A DNA stretch of 59,303 nucleotides. Source: CALZKI01 sp045124055 (GTDB taxonomy: Bacteria; Bacillota; Clostridia; Lachnospirales; Lachnospiraceae). The position numbers and the translations under genes were made by a program. Of the stretch, positions 45,871 through 53,890 are shown in pieces. Under the pieces are notes generated by a model, which ran no database searches, had not been told where the DNA came from, and worked only from the letters and a program-made list of their open reading frames with translations. Each line of letters starts with the position of its first letter. The first letter of the stretch is position 1. Where the stretch lies: assembly GCA_045124055.1 (NCBI GenBank), contig JBGVKZ010000052.1:1-59303 (forward strand), in the 5' to 3' direction.

Positions 45871-46125
45871 ATGATTACGAAAAAAGTACAGATTCAGTTG
45901 GCAAATGGTCTAGAGGCCAGACCGGTTGCGATGTTAGTTCAGGTAGCCAGTCAGCACGATAGCACAATATATATTCAGTCAGCAGGTAAAAAAGTGAATG
46001 CCAAAAGTATTATGGGTATGATGAGCTTAGGCCTTGATAATGGTGAAAGCGTAGAAGTAGTTGCAGATGGAGCTGATGAGGAAGCAGCTATTGCAAGTAT
46101 TGAAAGCTTTTTAGGAGGAAAATAG
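45871..46125 (+). CDS. Crh-like HPr paralogue with Glu at position 15
   Basis: 84 residues, HPr fold. The phosphotransfer His15 of HPr is replaced by Glu15 (GLEARP), so it cannot pass phosphate in the PTS. Ser46 in NAKSIMG, the HprK target, is kept. This matches the logic of Bacillus Crh, where His15 is Gln. With hprK upstream in the same gene run it should act as a catabolite-control cofactor or metabolic sensor. Confidence 0.88.
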   Translation: MITKKVQIQLANGLEARPVAMLVQVASQHDSTIYIQSAGKKVNAKSIMGMMSLGLDNGESVEVVADGADEEAAIASIESFLGGK

Positions 46126-46169
46126 TTTAAAAACGATAGTAGTTTTTAGACTAATTTGTTAAAAATTGG

Positions 46170-46197
46170 GAGAACATCAAAGCTGGTGTTCTCTTTT
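46170..46197 (+). terminator. Intrinsic terminator after the HPr paralogue
   Basis: GAGAACATC (46170-46178) pairs with GGTGTTCTC (46185-46193), one G-T pair, then T. Confidence 0.8.
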
Positions 46198-46238
46198 GTG
46201 TTATAGGAAATTTACATAGTTTGTATGGAGGCGAGAAA

Positions 46239-47138
46239 ATGTCAAAAAAAGATATGTTATTTATCTATAATCCTAGAGCCGGCAAAGCTCAGATTAGAAG
46301 CAACTTACTTGATATTATTGATATTTTTGTCAAAGATGGCTATGAAGTTACTGTTCGTCCAACTCAGGCACGTGGTGACGCCATAGAAGCCACCAAAAAC
46401 AAGAAAGAAAAATACGACATTGTTGCTTGCAGCGGCGGTGACGGAACATTGGACGAAGTAGTTACTGGTATGATGCAGTGCGAAAAGAAAGTACCGATTG
46501 GCTATGTTCCGGCAGGTAGCACCAACGATTTTGCAATCAGTTTAAATGTTCCTAAAAATATGATTGCGGCAGCAAATACGATTGTTGATGGTGAGACCTT
46601 TGCGTGCGACGTAGGTCAATTCAATGACGATACATTTGTATATATTGCGGCATTTGGCCTTTTTACAGAAGTTTCCTATGCAACAGACCAGCAGATGAAA
46701 AACCTGCTTGGTCATATGGCGTATTTATTAGAAGGTGTAAAGAGCCTTTCCCAGATGAAGTCCTATAAGATAAGGGCTACCGTAGATGGAGAAGTGATAG
46801 AAGATGAATTTATTTATGGTATGATTACAAACTCCGTTTCCGTAGGTGGATTCAAACGTATTACTGGTAACAATGTCGAGCTTGATGACGGCTTGTTTGA
46901 AGTAACTTTGATTAAAAGACCAATGAATCCAATCGAATTAAATAGAGTTATGGCGGCACTTCTTGATAGAGATATTGATGCAGAATGTATGTACTGTTTT
47001 AAGGCAAAAGAAGTAAAAATTGAGTCGGAAGAAGCCGTTTCTTGGACTTTAGATGGTGAATATGGTGGTGACCATACAGAAGTATCCATCAAGAACTTGC
47101 ATAAAGCTCTTGAAATTCGTGTACCACATAGAGTATAA
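46239..47138 (+). CDS. Diacylglycerol kinase-family lipid kinase
   Basis: 299 residues from ATG 46239 behind GGAGG (46225-46229). IYNPRAGKA, the nucleotide motif CSGGDGTLDEV and PAGSTNDFA, and the C-terminal metal-site segment DDGLFEVTLIK are those of the DgkB/YegS family. It recycles diacylglycerol into phosphatidic acid during lipid and lipoteichoic acid turnover. Confidence 0.9.
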   Translation: MSKKDMLFIYNPRAGKAQIRSNLLDIIDIFVKDGYEVTVRPTQARGDAIEATKNKKEKYDIVACSGGDGTLDEVVTGMMQCEKKVPIGYVPAGSTNDFAISLNVPKNMIAAANTIVDGETFACDVGQFNDDTFVYIAAFGLFTEVSYATDQQMKNLLGHMAYLLEGVKSLSQMKSYKIRATVDGEVIEDEFIYGMITNSVSVGGFKRITGNNVELDDGLFEVTLIKRPMNPIELNRVMAALLDRDIDAECMYCFKAKEVKIESEEAVSWTLDGEYGGDHTEVSIKNLHKALEIRVPHRV

Positions 47139-47187
47139 TAAAAAACGATGTACAATATTGTAATTTAATTTACGGAGGTAAAATAAA

Positions 47188-48051
47188 ATGTTAGTTTCAG
47201 CAAAAGAAATGCTTGACAAAGCAAAAGCAGGCCACTATGCAGTTGGTCAGTTCAACATCAACAACCTTGAATGGACAAAAGCTATTCTTTTAACAGCTCA
47301 GGAAAATAACTCTCCAGTTATCTTAGGTGTATCTGAAGGTGCTGGTAAATATATGGGCGGTTATGATGCAGTAGTTGGTATGGTTAACGGTCTTATCAAA
47401 GACCAGAACATCACTGTTCCAGTAGCTCTTCACTTAGACCACGGTTCATATGACCATTGCTACAAATGTATCGAAGCTGGTTTCTCATCAGTTATGTTCG
47501 ATGGTTCACACTATGCAATCGAAGAAAACGTTGCTAAAACAAAAGAATTAGTAGCAGCAGCTCACGCTAAAGGAATTTCTATCGAAGCAGAAGTTGGTTC
47601 TATCGGTGGTGAAGAAGACGGCGTTGTTGGTATGGGCGAATGTGCAGATCCACAGGAATGTAAAGCTATCGCTGATTTAGGAGTTGACTTCTTAGCAGCT
47701 GGTATTGGTAACATTCATGGTAAATACCCAGAAAACTGGAAAGGTTTATCATTTGAAACACTTGATGCAGTTCAGCAGTTAACAGGAGAACTTCCATTAG
47801 TTCTTCACGGCGGTACAGGTATCCCAACAGATATGATTAAAAAAGCAATCAGCCTTGGTGTTGCTAAAATCAACGTAAATACAGAATGTCAGTTAGCTTT
47901 CGCAGCTGCTACACGTAAATACATTGAAGAAGGTAAAGATTTACAGGGTAAAGGATTTGACCCACGTAAACTTCTTGCTCCAGGTTTTGAAGCAATCAAA
48001 GCTACTGTTAAAGAAAAAATGGAAATCTTTGGTTCAATCGACAAAGCTTAA
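47188..48051 (+). CDS. fba: Class II fructose-bisphosphate aldolase
   Basis: 287 residues. Zinc-ligand region HLDHGS, GSHYAIEENV, EAEVGSIGGEEDG and LHGGTGIP typical of class II aldolases. It splits fructose-1,6-bisphosphate in glycolysis. The codon choice (AAC, GGT, GCT rich) differs from neighbours and matches dnaK and the 53243 gene, as expected for strong expression. ACGGAGG precedes the start. Confidence 0.96.
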   Translation: MLVSAKEMLDKAKAGHYAVGQFNINNLEWTKAILLTAQENNSPVILGVSEGAGKYMGGYDAVVGMVNGLIKDQNITVPVALHLDHGSYDHCYKCIEAGFSSVMFDGSHYAIEENVAKTKELVAAAHAKGISIEAEVGSIGGEEDGVVGMGECADPQECKAIADLGVDFLAAGIGNIHGKYPENWKGLSFETLDAVQQLTGELPLVLHGGTGIPTDMIKKAISLGVAKINVNTECQLAFAAATRKYIEEGKDLQGKGFDPRKLLAPGFEAIKATVKEKMEIFGSIDKA

Positions 48052-48068
48052 TTGTAAGAAAATAATGA

Positions 48069-48098
48069 AAGTGCAACCTGTTTGGGTTGCACTTTTTT
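48069..48098 (+). terminator. Intrinsic terminator after the aldolase gene
   Basis: AAGTGCAACC (48069-48078) / GGTTGCACTT (48085-48094) perfect stem and T-run. Confidence 0.9.
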
Positions 48099-48146
48099 AT
48101 ATTTAAAAAATGTAGCAGGATAATCCATTATCCCTAAAATGAGAGG

Positions 48147-48176
48147 ATGCCAAGTAAAGAATACTTTACTTGGCAT
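48147..48176. repeat. Perfect 13-bp hairpin without T-run
   Basis: ATGCCAAGTAAAG (48147-48159), four-base loop, CTTTACTTGGCAT (48164-48176). It lies in the gap between two convergent genes and has no poly-T on either side, so it is not an ordinary terminator. Confidence 0.7.
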
Positions 48177-48273
48177 TGTTATGAAAAAGTTTTACTAATA
48201 ATTTATTAAAAAGGGGAAAGGGGTTTCTTTTTAATACTTTTTGATAATATTAGTATAAAAAAGAGATTTGGCT

Positions 48274-48302
48274 AAACAATGTTATGTAAATTAACATTGT
48301 TT
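48274..48302. repeat. Perfect 11-bp hairpin/palindrome
   Basis: AAACAATGTTA (48274-48284), seven-base loop, TAACATTGTTT (48292-48302). It could end the cyclophilin transcript on the minus strand, although a clear T-run is missing. Confidence 0.6.
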
Positions 48303-48310
48303 GAAATAAA

Positions 48311-48331
48311 TGTGAACAAATTGTGAACAAA
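48311..48331. repeat. Tandem TGTGAACAAA repeat, 11-bp period
   Basis: TGTGAACAAA at 48311-48320 and 48322-48331, directly behind the cyclophilin stop. Spacing equals one helical turn, as in tandem regulator half-sites. Confidence 0.45.
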
Positions 48332-48336
48332 CCGCA

Positions 48337-48867
48337 TTAAAATTCTCTCATTTTTTCTGGTGCCGGATATTCTACACCAAAACATTCTACGGTTACAGTT
48401 TCCATAACCTGATCTTCTAAAGGTCTATCGTTATAGTTTGTGTCCACTTCTGCGATTTTATTAATTACGTCCATTCCTTCGATAACTTTTCCGAAAGCAG
48501 CATAATCGCCATCTAAGTGTGGAGAATTTTTATGCATAATGAAAAATTGGCTTCCTGCGGAATCAGGGAACATACTTCTTGCCATAGAAAGTACGCCTTC
48601 TGTATGTTTTAAGTTATTTACAAAACCGTTTGATGCAAACTCACCTTTGATGCAATATCCAGGACCACCCATTCCTGTGCCTTCTGGGTCGCCACCCTGA
48701 ATCATAAAACCTTTGATTGTGCGGTGGAAAATAAGACCGTTATAAAAACCTTTCTGTATTAATGAAATAAAATTGTTTACTGATTGTGGTGCAATTTCAG
48801 GATATAATTCTGCCTTGAAAGTGTCACCATTTTTCATTGTAAATGTAACAACTGGATTCTGTGCCAT
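48337..48867 (-). CDS. Cyclophilin-type peptidyl-prolyl isomerase
   Basis: 176 residues, cytoplasmic, no signal peptide. Cyclophilin motifs FHRTIKGFMIQGGDPEGTGMGGPG and SMARSMFPDSAGSQFFI are intact; the usual Trp near the active site appears replaced (HLDGDYAAFGKV). It speeds proline isomerisation during folding. Monocistronic, divergent from the acetyltransferase gene. Confidence 0.93.
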   Translation of the reverse strand: MAQNPVVTFTMKNGDTFKAELYPEIAPQSVNNFISLIQKGFYNGLIFHRTIKGFMIQGGDPEGTGMGGPGYCIKGEFASNGFVNNLKHTEGVLSMARSMFPDSAGSQFFIMHKNSPHLDGDYAAFGKVIEGMDVINKIAEVDTNYNDRPLEDQVMETVTVECFGVEYPAPEKMREF

Positions 48868-48944
48868 AATTTACTTTCCTTTCTGTCATTTCTATTTTAA
48901 AATGATTGTAGCATAAATCCCACAAATTACAAAGGAAATATAAA

Positions 48945-49787
48945 ATGTTAAAACAACTTATTTTTATGGTTTCGGAAAATATAGAATTGCCAGAGTATAA
49001 AGAAAGCGATGTTTTGGTGGTTAGAAGTGATAAAAAAAGCGACGCATCTATGGCTGCAAGAGACATAATCAAAGATACGAAAAGGGACACAATTTATATT
49101 TGTGATGATAGCCTTGTTGCAAGAAAAATGCAAGAAAATGGAGAAAATGTTGTTGCCTTGTTGACAGACGACAATAGCAATCAGGATTTTTCTTTCTGTT
49201 CCTATGCAATTATGGAGGCGAAGGAATGTGAACTTGCATTTTTTGAGGGACTATTAAAACGGTTTCTCGGCTTGCCCTTTAATATTTTGGAAACCCAAAG
49301 ATGTCTTGTCAGAGAAACGACGCTAAAGGATGTAGACGATTTTTATATCCTTTATAAAGATAAAGAAATTACAGAATATATGGAGCCACTGTTTGAAGAT
49401 AGAGATGAAGAAATAGAATATACCAAGTCTTATATTAAAAACATTTATGAATTTTATGGATTTGGAATGTGGACCATTGTAGAAAAAAAATCCGGCAAGG
49501 TCATTGGTAGAGCTGGTGTTTCGTATCGAGAAGGCTTTGCCCTAGCGGAACTTGGATTTATGATAGGAAAAGAATACCAAAGAAAAGGCTTTGCCTACGA
49601 AGTGTGCAAAGCCATTTGTAACTATATGTATGAAAATTATGATATGGAAGAACTTCAGATTTTGATTGAACCACAAAACACCCCCTCCATTCTTCTTGCA
49701 AAAAAGCTGGGAGCAAGTCTTTACAAAAAGAAATGTATGGGAGAATGTGACAGTTATATTATGAAACTTCCTCTATCAGATTCATAA
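48945..49787 (+). CDS. GNAT acetyltransferase with extra N-terminal domain
   Basis: 280 residues. The C-terminal half (about 115-275) is a RimJ/RimL-like GNAT domain: LVRETTLKDVDDFY, AELGFMIGKEYQRKGFAYEVCKAI (acetyl-CoA loop) and IEPQNTPSILLAKKLG. The N-terminal about 110 residues form a separate alpha/beta domain (VLVVRSDKK, TIYICDDSLVARKM) of unknown role, perhaps a partial HAD-like fold. Its 3' end overlaps the murG 3' end by 29 bases on the opposite strand. Confidence 0.8.
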   Translation: MLKQLIFMVSENIELPEYKESDVLVVRSDKKSDASMAARDIIKDTKRDTIYICDDSLVARKMQENGENVVALLTDDNSNQDFSFCSYAIMEAKECELAFFEGLLKRFLGLPFNILETQRCLVRETTLKDVDDFYILYKDKEITEYMEPLFEDRDEEIEYTKSYIKNIYEFYGFGMWTIVEKKSGKVIGRAGVSYREGFALAELGFMIGKEYQRKGFAYEVCKAICNYMYENYDMEELQILIEPQNTPSILLAKKLGASLYKKKCMGECDSYIMKLPLSDS

Positions 49788-50823
49788 TGGTTTTGATAGC
49801 GTCAGATTGCTCGCTATCTTCCATAGCCTGAATGTAGGTGTTGCGATTACAGTATAATTCACGCACTTTATCCACCAACAGTTCCTTGGTTAAATCGTCT
49901 TCTGAAATAACCATACTATAACCTTGGGTTTCAAAAGACGCCGCGTTCAAAATTTGGTCGCCGCGGCTACTTCCTGCCGGTAACGGAATTAAAAGGTTTG
50001 GTTTTTTGAGAGCTAAAATCTCACAAATTGCATTTGCACCGGCTCTGGAAATAACTAGGTCAGCCATTGCAAAAATATCTTTTAATTCTGCCTTCAAATA
50101 TTCGAATTGATGATAGCCTTTTGTGGTTAAAAGGAGATTATCAATTTTTTCTTTTCCACAAATATGAACTACCTGAAAATCTGTTAATAAAGAAGGAAGT
50201 GCTTCTCTTACTGCCTTGTTGATAGCTGCTGAACCAAGACTTCCGCCAATTACCATAATAACTGGCTTGTTCGCAGTAAAGCCACATACTTCGTAAGCCG
50301 CCAGTTTATTTCCTTTGGAAAGTTCTTCGCGAATAGGTGAACCGGTTAAAACTGCTTTGTCCTTAGGAAGATGATTCAAGGTTTCTGGGAAGTTACAACA
50401 AATCTTTTCTGCCACAGGAATGCACAACTTATTGGCAAGCCCTGGGGTCATATCGGATTCGTGAATGATGCAGGGGATTTTTAAAGAAGCGGCAGCTCTG
50501 ACAACAGGAACACTGACAAACCCACCTTTAGAAAATACTACGTCAGGTTTTATTTCCTTTAATATTTTTTTTGCTTCTCCAAAGCCTTTAATGACGCGAA
50601 AAGGGTCAGTAAAGTTTTTGGGGTCAAAATAGCGACGTAATTTGCCGGTAGAAATGCCATAATAATCAATGTTATAATCGGCAATCAATTTTTTCTCAAT
50701 TCCGTCGTAAGAACCTATATAGCTAATTTCATAGCCTTTATTTTGTAAGTGTGGTAGCAATGCAAGATTAGGAGTAACATGTCCTGCAGTTCCGCCACCT
50801 GTTAATACGATTTTTTTACTCAT
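49759..50823 (-). CDS. murG: Lipid II synthase MurG
   Basis: 354 residues. LTGGGTAGHVTPN at the start, GGFVSVPVVRAA, IHESDMTPGLANK and the UDP-GlcNAc site IGGSLGSAAIN ... RAGANAICEI. It adds GlcNAc to lipid I at the inner membrane face. Here it stands alone rather than in a division/cell-wall cluster. The stop lies inside the 3' end of the convergent acetyltransferase gene. Confidence 0.95.
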   Translation of the reverse strand: MSKKIVLTGGGTAGHVTPNLALLPHLQNKGYEISYIGSYDGIEKKLIADYNIDYYGISTGKLRRYFDPKNFTDPFRVIKGFGEAKKILKEIKPDVVFSKGGFVSVPVVRAAASLKIPCIIHESDMTPGLANKLCIPVAEKICCNFPETLNHLPKDKAVLTGSPIREELSKGNKLAAYEVCGFTANKPVIMVIGGSLGSAAINKAVREALPSLLTDFQVVHICGKEKIDNLLLTTKGYHQFEYLKAELKDIFAMADLVISRAGANAICEILALKKPNLLIPLPAGSSRGDQILNAASFETQGYSMVISEDDLTKELLVDKVRELYCNRNTYIQAMEDSEQSDAIKTIMNLIEEVS

Positions 50824-50857
50824 ACGAATCTCCAGTAAATTATACTTTTTTCTTTCT

Positions 50858-51100
50858 TTATTTATTTATCATACTTTCCAGTGCAACTGCCAACTGGTCA
50901 GGACAAGAAGTTGGTTTGAAACCGCAACGAATGCCCTTCAACTTTTTAATGGCATCTTCTGCTTTCATACCTTCTACTAATTTGGAAATACCCTGTAAGT
51001 TGCCGTTACAACCACCATAGAAAGAAACCTGACGAATTACATCGCCATCTAATTCAATGTCAATATAGGCAGAGCAAGTACCTTTTGTTTGATATCTCAT
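50858..51100 (-). CDS. TSCPD-domain protein (TIGR03905 type)
   Basis: 80 residues from ATG at 51100 (minus) behind GGAGG; the longer frame reaches into AT-rich non-coding DNA. Cysteines in GTCSAYI, YGGCNGN, IRCGFKPTSCPDQ are the TSCPD signature. The domain also occurs in B12-dependent ribonucleotide reductases, but the stand-alone protein has no established role. It lies 34 bases upstream of murG on the same strand. Confidence 0.85.
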   Translation of the reverse strand: MRYQTKGTCSAYIDIELDGDVIRQVSFYGGCNGNLQGISKLVEGMKAEDAIKKLKGIRCGFKPTSCPDQLAVALESMINK

Positions 51101-51273
51101 GATAAATACCTCCACGATATGTAAATTCAATAAAATATTGTATTGCAATGAACATATTATAACATAACAAGTTGGAAATTTGTAGAAATTTGGCAATGAT
51201 TTAATGAGCCATATATATTGTATGATTTTTAGAAAAAAATTATAATCATATTGTGTAAAAGGGAGGAAGATAT

Positions 51274-51918
51274 ATGTTGGAAATTTTTGAAAGACACCCT
51301 TATATGTCAATCAGTATTATTGCAATTATTTTTATCAGTATTATATTACAAATGATAATCGGAAATGTATTAGGCAAAATGGTGCGTGAAGCAGAAAATA
51401 TGGCTTCCACAGAAAGTAAACAGCTAAAACAGTTCAAATTGAAATTTATGAATTGCTACAAACTAAATGAAGGAATGGGTAATGTGCCTGTATTTGTAGA
51501 CCGCTTTCTTGAAAAAATAGAAGTCGGGAAAATGAAGATTACGACTATGCACCGAATTTCAGGACAACTTATTTTGTTTTCTGTACTTTTGTCAGGACTT
51601 GGTGCAGCAAGAAGTATTATTCTAGGGGAAACCATTGGTCAGATTTTACCTTATTATGTCATTGCTTTTTTGGGACTCTACCTATACTTTGTTTCCACTT
51701 CCTTTGCCGGTATTGAGGAGAAAAAGCTCAGCTTAAAATTTAGCCTTGTGGATTATCTTGAAAATCATATGATAGGTCGACTGAAACAAACGGACCAGGT
51801 TTTAAATCAGAAACTGGTAGAAAAAACGGAAGAAACAGTGGAAAAGCCACGAGAGAGCATCTTTTCAGAAAAGGACAAGCAAGAACTGGAAATGTTGCTT
51901 AGGGAATTTTTGGCCTGA
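51274..51918 (+). CDS. Membrane protein, unknown function
   Basis: 214 residues. One N-terminal helix (about 11-32), a cytoplasmic-like region with basic residues, two more helices (about 95-112 and 122-142), and a charged C-terminal tail with EKTEETVEK. No conserved catalytic residues. The layout (TM, soluble, TM-TM, charged tail) resembles small membrane scaffolds common in Lachnospiraceae. GGGAGGAAGA precedes the start; a terminator follows, so it is a single gene. Confidence 0.6.
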   Translation: MLEIFERHPYMSISIIAIIFISIILQMIIGNVLGKMVREAENMASTESKQLKQFKLKFMNCYKLNEGMGNVPVFVDRFLEKIEVGKMKITTMHRISGQLILFSVLLSGLGAARSIILGETIGQILPYYVIAFLGLYLYFVSTSFAGIEEKKLSLKFSLVDYLENHMIGRLKQTDQVLNQKLVEKTEETVEKPRESIFSEKDKQELEMLLREFLA

Positions 51919-51923
51919 ATACT

Positions 51924-51956
51924 AAGACTCTATCGTTTCTTCGATGGGGTCTTTTA
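51924..51956 (+). terminator. Intrinsic terminator
   Basis: AAGACTCTATCG (51924-51935) pairs with CGATGGGGTCTT (51942-51953) with G-T pairs, followed by TTTT. Confidence 0.75.
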
Positions 51957-52010
51957 ATATACGAAAGAATATGCTATTTTAGGTATAGCAAAGAAAAACG
52001 GAGAATAAAT

Positions 52011-52970
52011 ATGAAACTGGTCGTTTTAGAGAGAAATACCGTAGGTACAGATATTGATGTAAGTAGTTTTGAGCAGTTTGGAGAAGTTACTTATTATGGA
52101 AATACTGTGAAAGAAAATGTGGAAGAACATATAGGAGATGCGGACATTATTATTGCAAATAAAGCTCCTATCAATGAAGAAACAATCCAAAATTGTCCGA
52201 ATGTCAAGCTGGTTTGTGAATTTGCCACAGGGTACGACAATGTAGACTTAGCTTATTGCAAAAAAAGAGGTATTGTCGTTACGAATGTAAAAGATTATTG
52301 CACATCTTCGGTGGCACAACACACTTTTGCAATGGCATTATTTTTATTTGAAAAGTTACATTATTATGATGAATACGTGAAATCGGGTGCATATGGTGCA
52401 CAAGATAGATTTTCCAATTTTGATAGACGTTTTTGCGAGTTAGAAGGAAAAACCTGGGGAATTATCGGACTTGGAAATATTGGAAGGAAAGTGGCAAACA
52501 TTGCAAAGGCTTTTGGCTGTAATGTGATTTACTATTCTGTGACAGGAAAAAATAGTTGTAAAGAATATGAAAGAGTAGACTTTGATACTCTGCTAAAAGA
52601 GTCCGATGTTTTATCGATTCATTGTCCTCTTAGCGATTTGACTAGAAATCTGATAGATAAAGAGGCACTTTGCAAAATGAAATCTTCTGCCTTACTAATT
52701 AATGTTGCCCGTGGTGCAGTAGTAAATAATAGTGATTTGGCGTGGGCCATTTGTGAAAATGTAATTGCAGGAGCCGGACTTGATGTTTTGGAACAGGAGC
52801 CGATTAAAGAAAGCAACCCATTATCTAAAATAATGGATAGTGAAAGATTGATTATTACTCCGCATATGGCGTGGGGTAGCGTGGAAGCAAGAACCAGAAT
52901 TGTGGACGAGGCGTGTCTAAATATTTCTGCTTTTTTAAAGGGCGAAAAAAGAAATGTTGTAAATGAGTGA
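52011..52970 (+). CDS. D-isomer-specific 2-hydroxyacid dehydrogenase
   Basis: 319 residues. Rossmann motif GIIGLGNIGRKVA, catalytic Arg in NVARGAVV, Glu in LEQEP and His in TPHMAW. It converts a 2-ketoacid and NADH to a D-2-hydroxyacid or the reverse; glycerate/hydroxypyruvate and lactate are possible substrates. Single gene between terminators. Confidence 0.92.
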   Translation: MKLVVLERNTVGTDIDVSSFEQFGEVTYYGNTVKENVEEHIGDADIIIANKAPINEETIQNCPNVKLVCEFATGYDNVDLAYCKKRGIVVTNVKDYCTSSVAQHTFAMALFLFEKLHYYDEYVKSGAYGAQDRFSNFDRRFCELEGKTWGIIGLGNIGRKVANIAKAFGCNVIYYSVTGKNSCKEYERVDFDTLLKESDVLSIHCPLSDLTRNLIDKEALCKMKSSALLINVARGAVVNNSDLAWAICENVIAGAGLDVLEQEPIKESNPLSKIMDSERLIITPHMAWGSVEARTRIVDEACLNISAFLKGEKRNVVNE

Positions 52971-53070
52971 TTTGATAAAATATATATAGAAAATAATGAA
53001 CAAATATACTTTTTTGTAAAAAATTCCCATAACGAACAGGTGTATTTTGTTACAAATTACTGGAAAAGAG

Positions 53071-53114
53071 AAAGAAAAGAGAAAAATTCCGTGCAATTAT
53101 ACTCTTTTCTTTTT
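53071..53114 (+). terminator. Intrinsic terminator after the dehydrogenase gene
   Basis: AAAGAAAAGAG (53071-53081) / CTCTTTTCTTT (53102-53112), 20-nt loop, T-rich end. Confidence 0.6.
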
Positions 53115-53141
53115 GCATTTCTCATAATAGAATGGTACTAT
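53113..53141 (+). promoter_or_regulatory. Candidate promoter of the DUF6465 gene
   Basis: TTGCAT (53113-53118), 17-bp spacer and TACTAT (53136-53141). The predicted leader is about 95 nt. Confidence 0.5.
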
Positions 53142-53242
53142 GGTAACGGATAAATGAGTTTATCAGGACGAACTTGTCGTAAAAAGGTAGAAAATGATAG
53201 GTCGGTCCTGTGTTTTTGTGAAATGAAAAGGAGATTATGAAA

Positions 53243-53608
53243 ATGGCAGCAGCAAAAAAAGCAGCAACAACAGCTCAGGCAGAAGTTAAAGAAACTAAAA
53301 AAGCAACAACAGCTAAAAAAGCAACAGCAACTAAAGCAGTAGCAGAAAAAGCTGAAACAAAGAAAGCTACAACAACAAAGAAAGCAACAACTACAAAAGC
53401 AGCTTCTAAAAAAGTTGAAGTAACAGTTGAATTTGCTGGAAAATCATATTCAACAGAACAGCTTGCAAAAATCGCTAAAGACGTATGGGTATACGATTTA
53501 GGCCGTAAAGCAACAGAATTCAAAACAGTTGAAATTTATGTAAAACCAGAAGAAAACCAGGCTTACTACGTTGTTAACGGCGAAGTAACAGGTAGCTTTG
53601 CATTATAA
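53243..53608 (+). CDS. Lys/Ala-rich DUF6465-type protein
   Basis: 121 residues. The first about 58 residues consist almost only of Ala, Lys, Thr, Glu and Val (repeats of TKKATT), like the tails of bacterial histone-H1-like proteins. The rest (VEVTVEFAGKSYSTEQLAKIAKDVWVYDLG, then VEIYVKPEENQAYYVVNG) is a compact DUF6465-like domain. ATG 53243 is 9 bases from GGAG; ATG 53237 is too close. Optimised codons suggest high abundance. DNA binding is inferred from the tail only. Confidence 0.75.
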   Translation: MAAAKKAATTAQAEVKETKKATTAKKATATKAVAEKAETKKATTTKKATTTKAASKKVEVTVEFAGKSYSTEQLAKIAKDVWVYDLGRKATEFKTVEIYVKPEENQAYYVVNGEVTGSFAL

Positions 53609-53670
53609 GATAACGCGTAGCGTTAGTAAACGAGAATTTTTGATTCTCTTGAATATTAATCAGGTACATA

Positions 53671-53702
53671 AAATGCTCCGGAATTTTCCGGAGCATTTTT
53701 TC
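53671..53702 (+). terminator. Intrinsic terminator after the DUF6465 gene
   Basis: AAATGCTCCGG (53671-53681) / CCGGAGCATTT (53688-53698), then T. Confidence 0.92.
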
Positions 53703-53795
53703 GTCTTCCTCAAATTGAAACATATCTTGGAAAGTATCTATATAAATAAATTTACAACTTTATACTTTTTTTATAAATTTTATAGTTTGTTTTTG

Positions 53796-53824
53796 TTGAC
53801 AATAAATAATCAAAGTGATATTTT
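53796..53824 (+). promoter_or_regulatory. Promoter of the hrcA-grpE-dnaK-dnaJ operon
   Basis: TTGACA (53796-53801), 17-bp spacer and TATTTT (53819-53824), immediately followed by CIRCE. Confidence 0.85.
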
Positions 53825-53838
53825 ATGGTAAGAAGATG

Positions 53839-53865
53839 TTAGCACTCAAAATAATCGAGTGCTAA
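53839..53865 (+). promoter_or_regulatory. CIRCE operator
   Basis: TTAGCACTC (53839-53847), nine bases, GAGTGCTAA (53857-53865): a perfect CIRCE element. HrcA, encoded directly downstream, binds it and is released on heat stress. Confidence 0.97.
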
Positions 53866-53890
53866 TAAACAAAAGAAAGAGGTGAGCCGA

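Noticed and set aside
51101..51310. Longer N-terminus for the TSCPD protein
   Set aside because: The region is AT-rich non-coding sequence; the start behind GGAGG at 51100 gives the normal family length.
53237..53410. Repetitive A/C/G-rich DNA
   Set aside because: Explained by the TKKATT-type coding repeats of the DUF6465 protein.
53598..53831. 77-codon frame after the DUF6465 gene
   Set aside because: It runs through a strong terminator and the heat-shock promoter and has no ribosome site.
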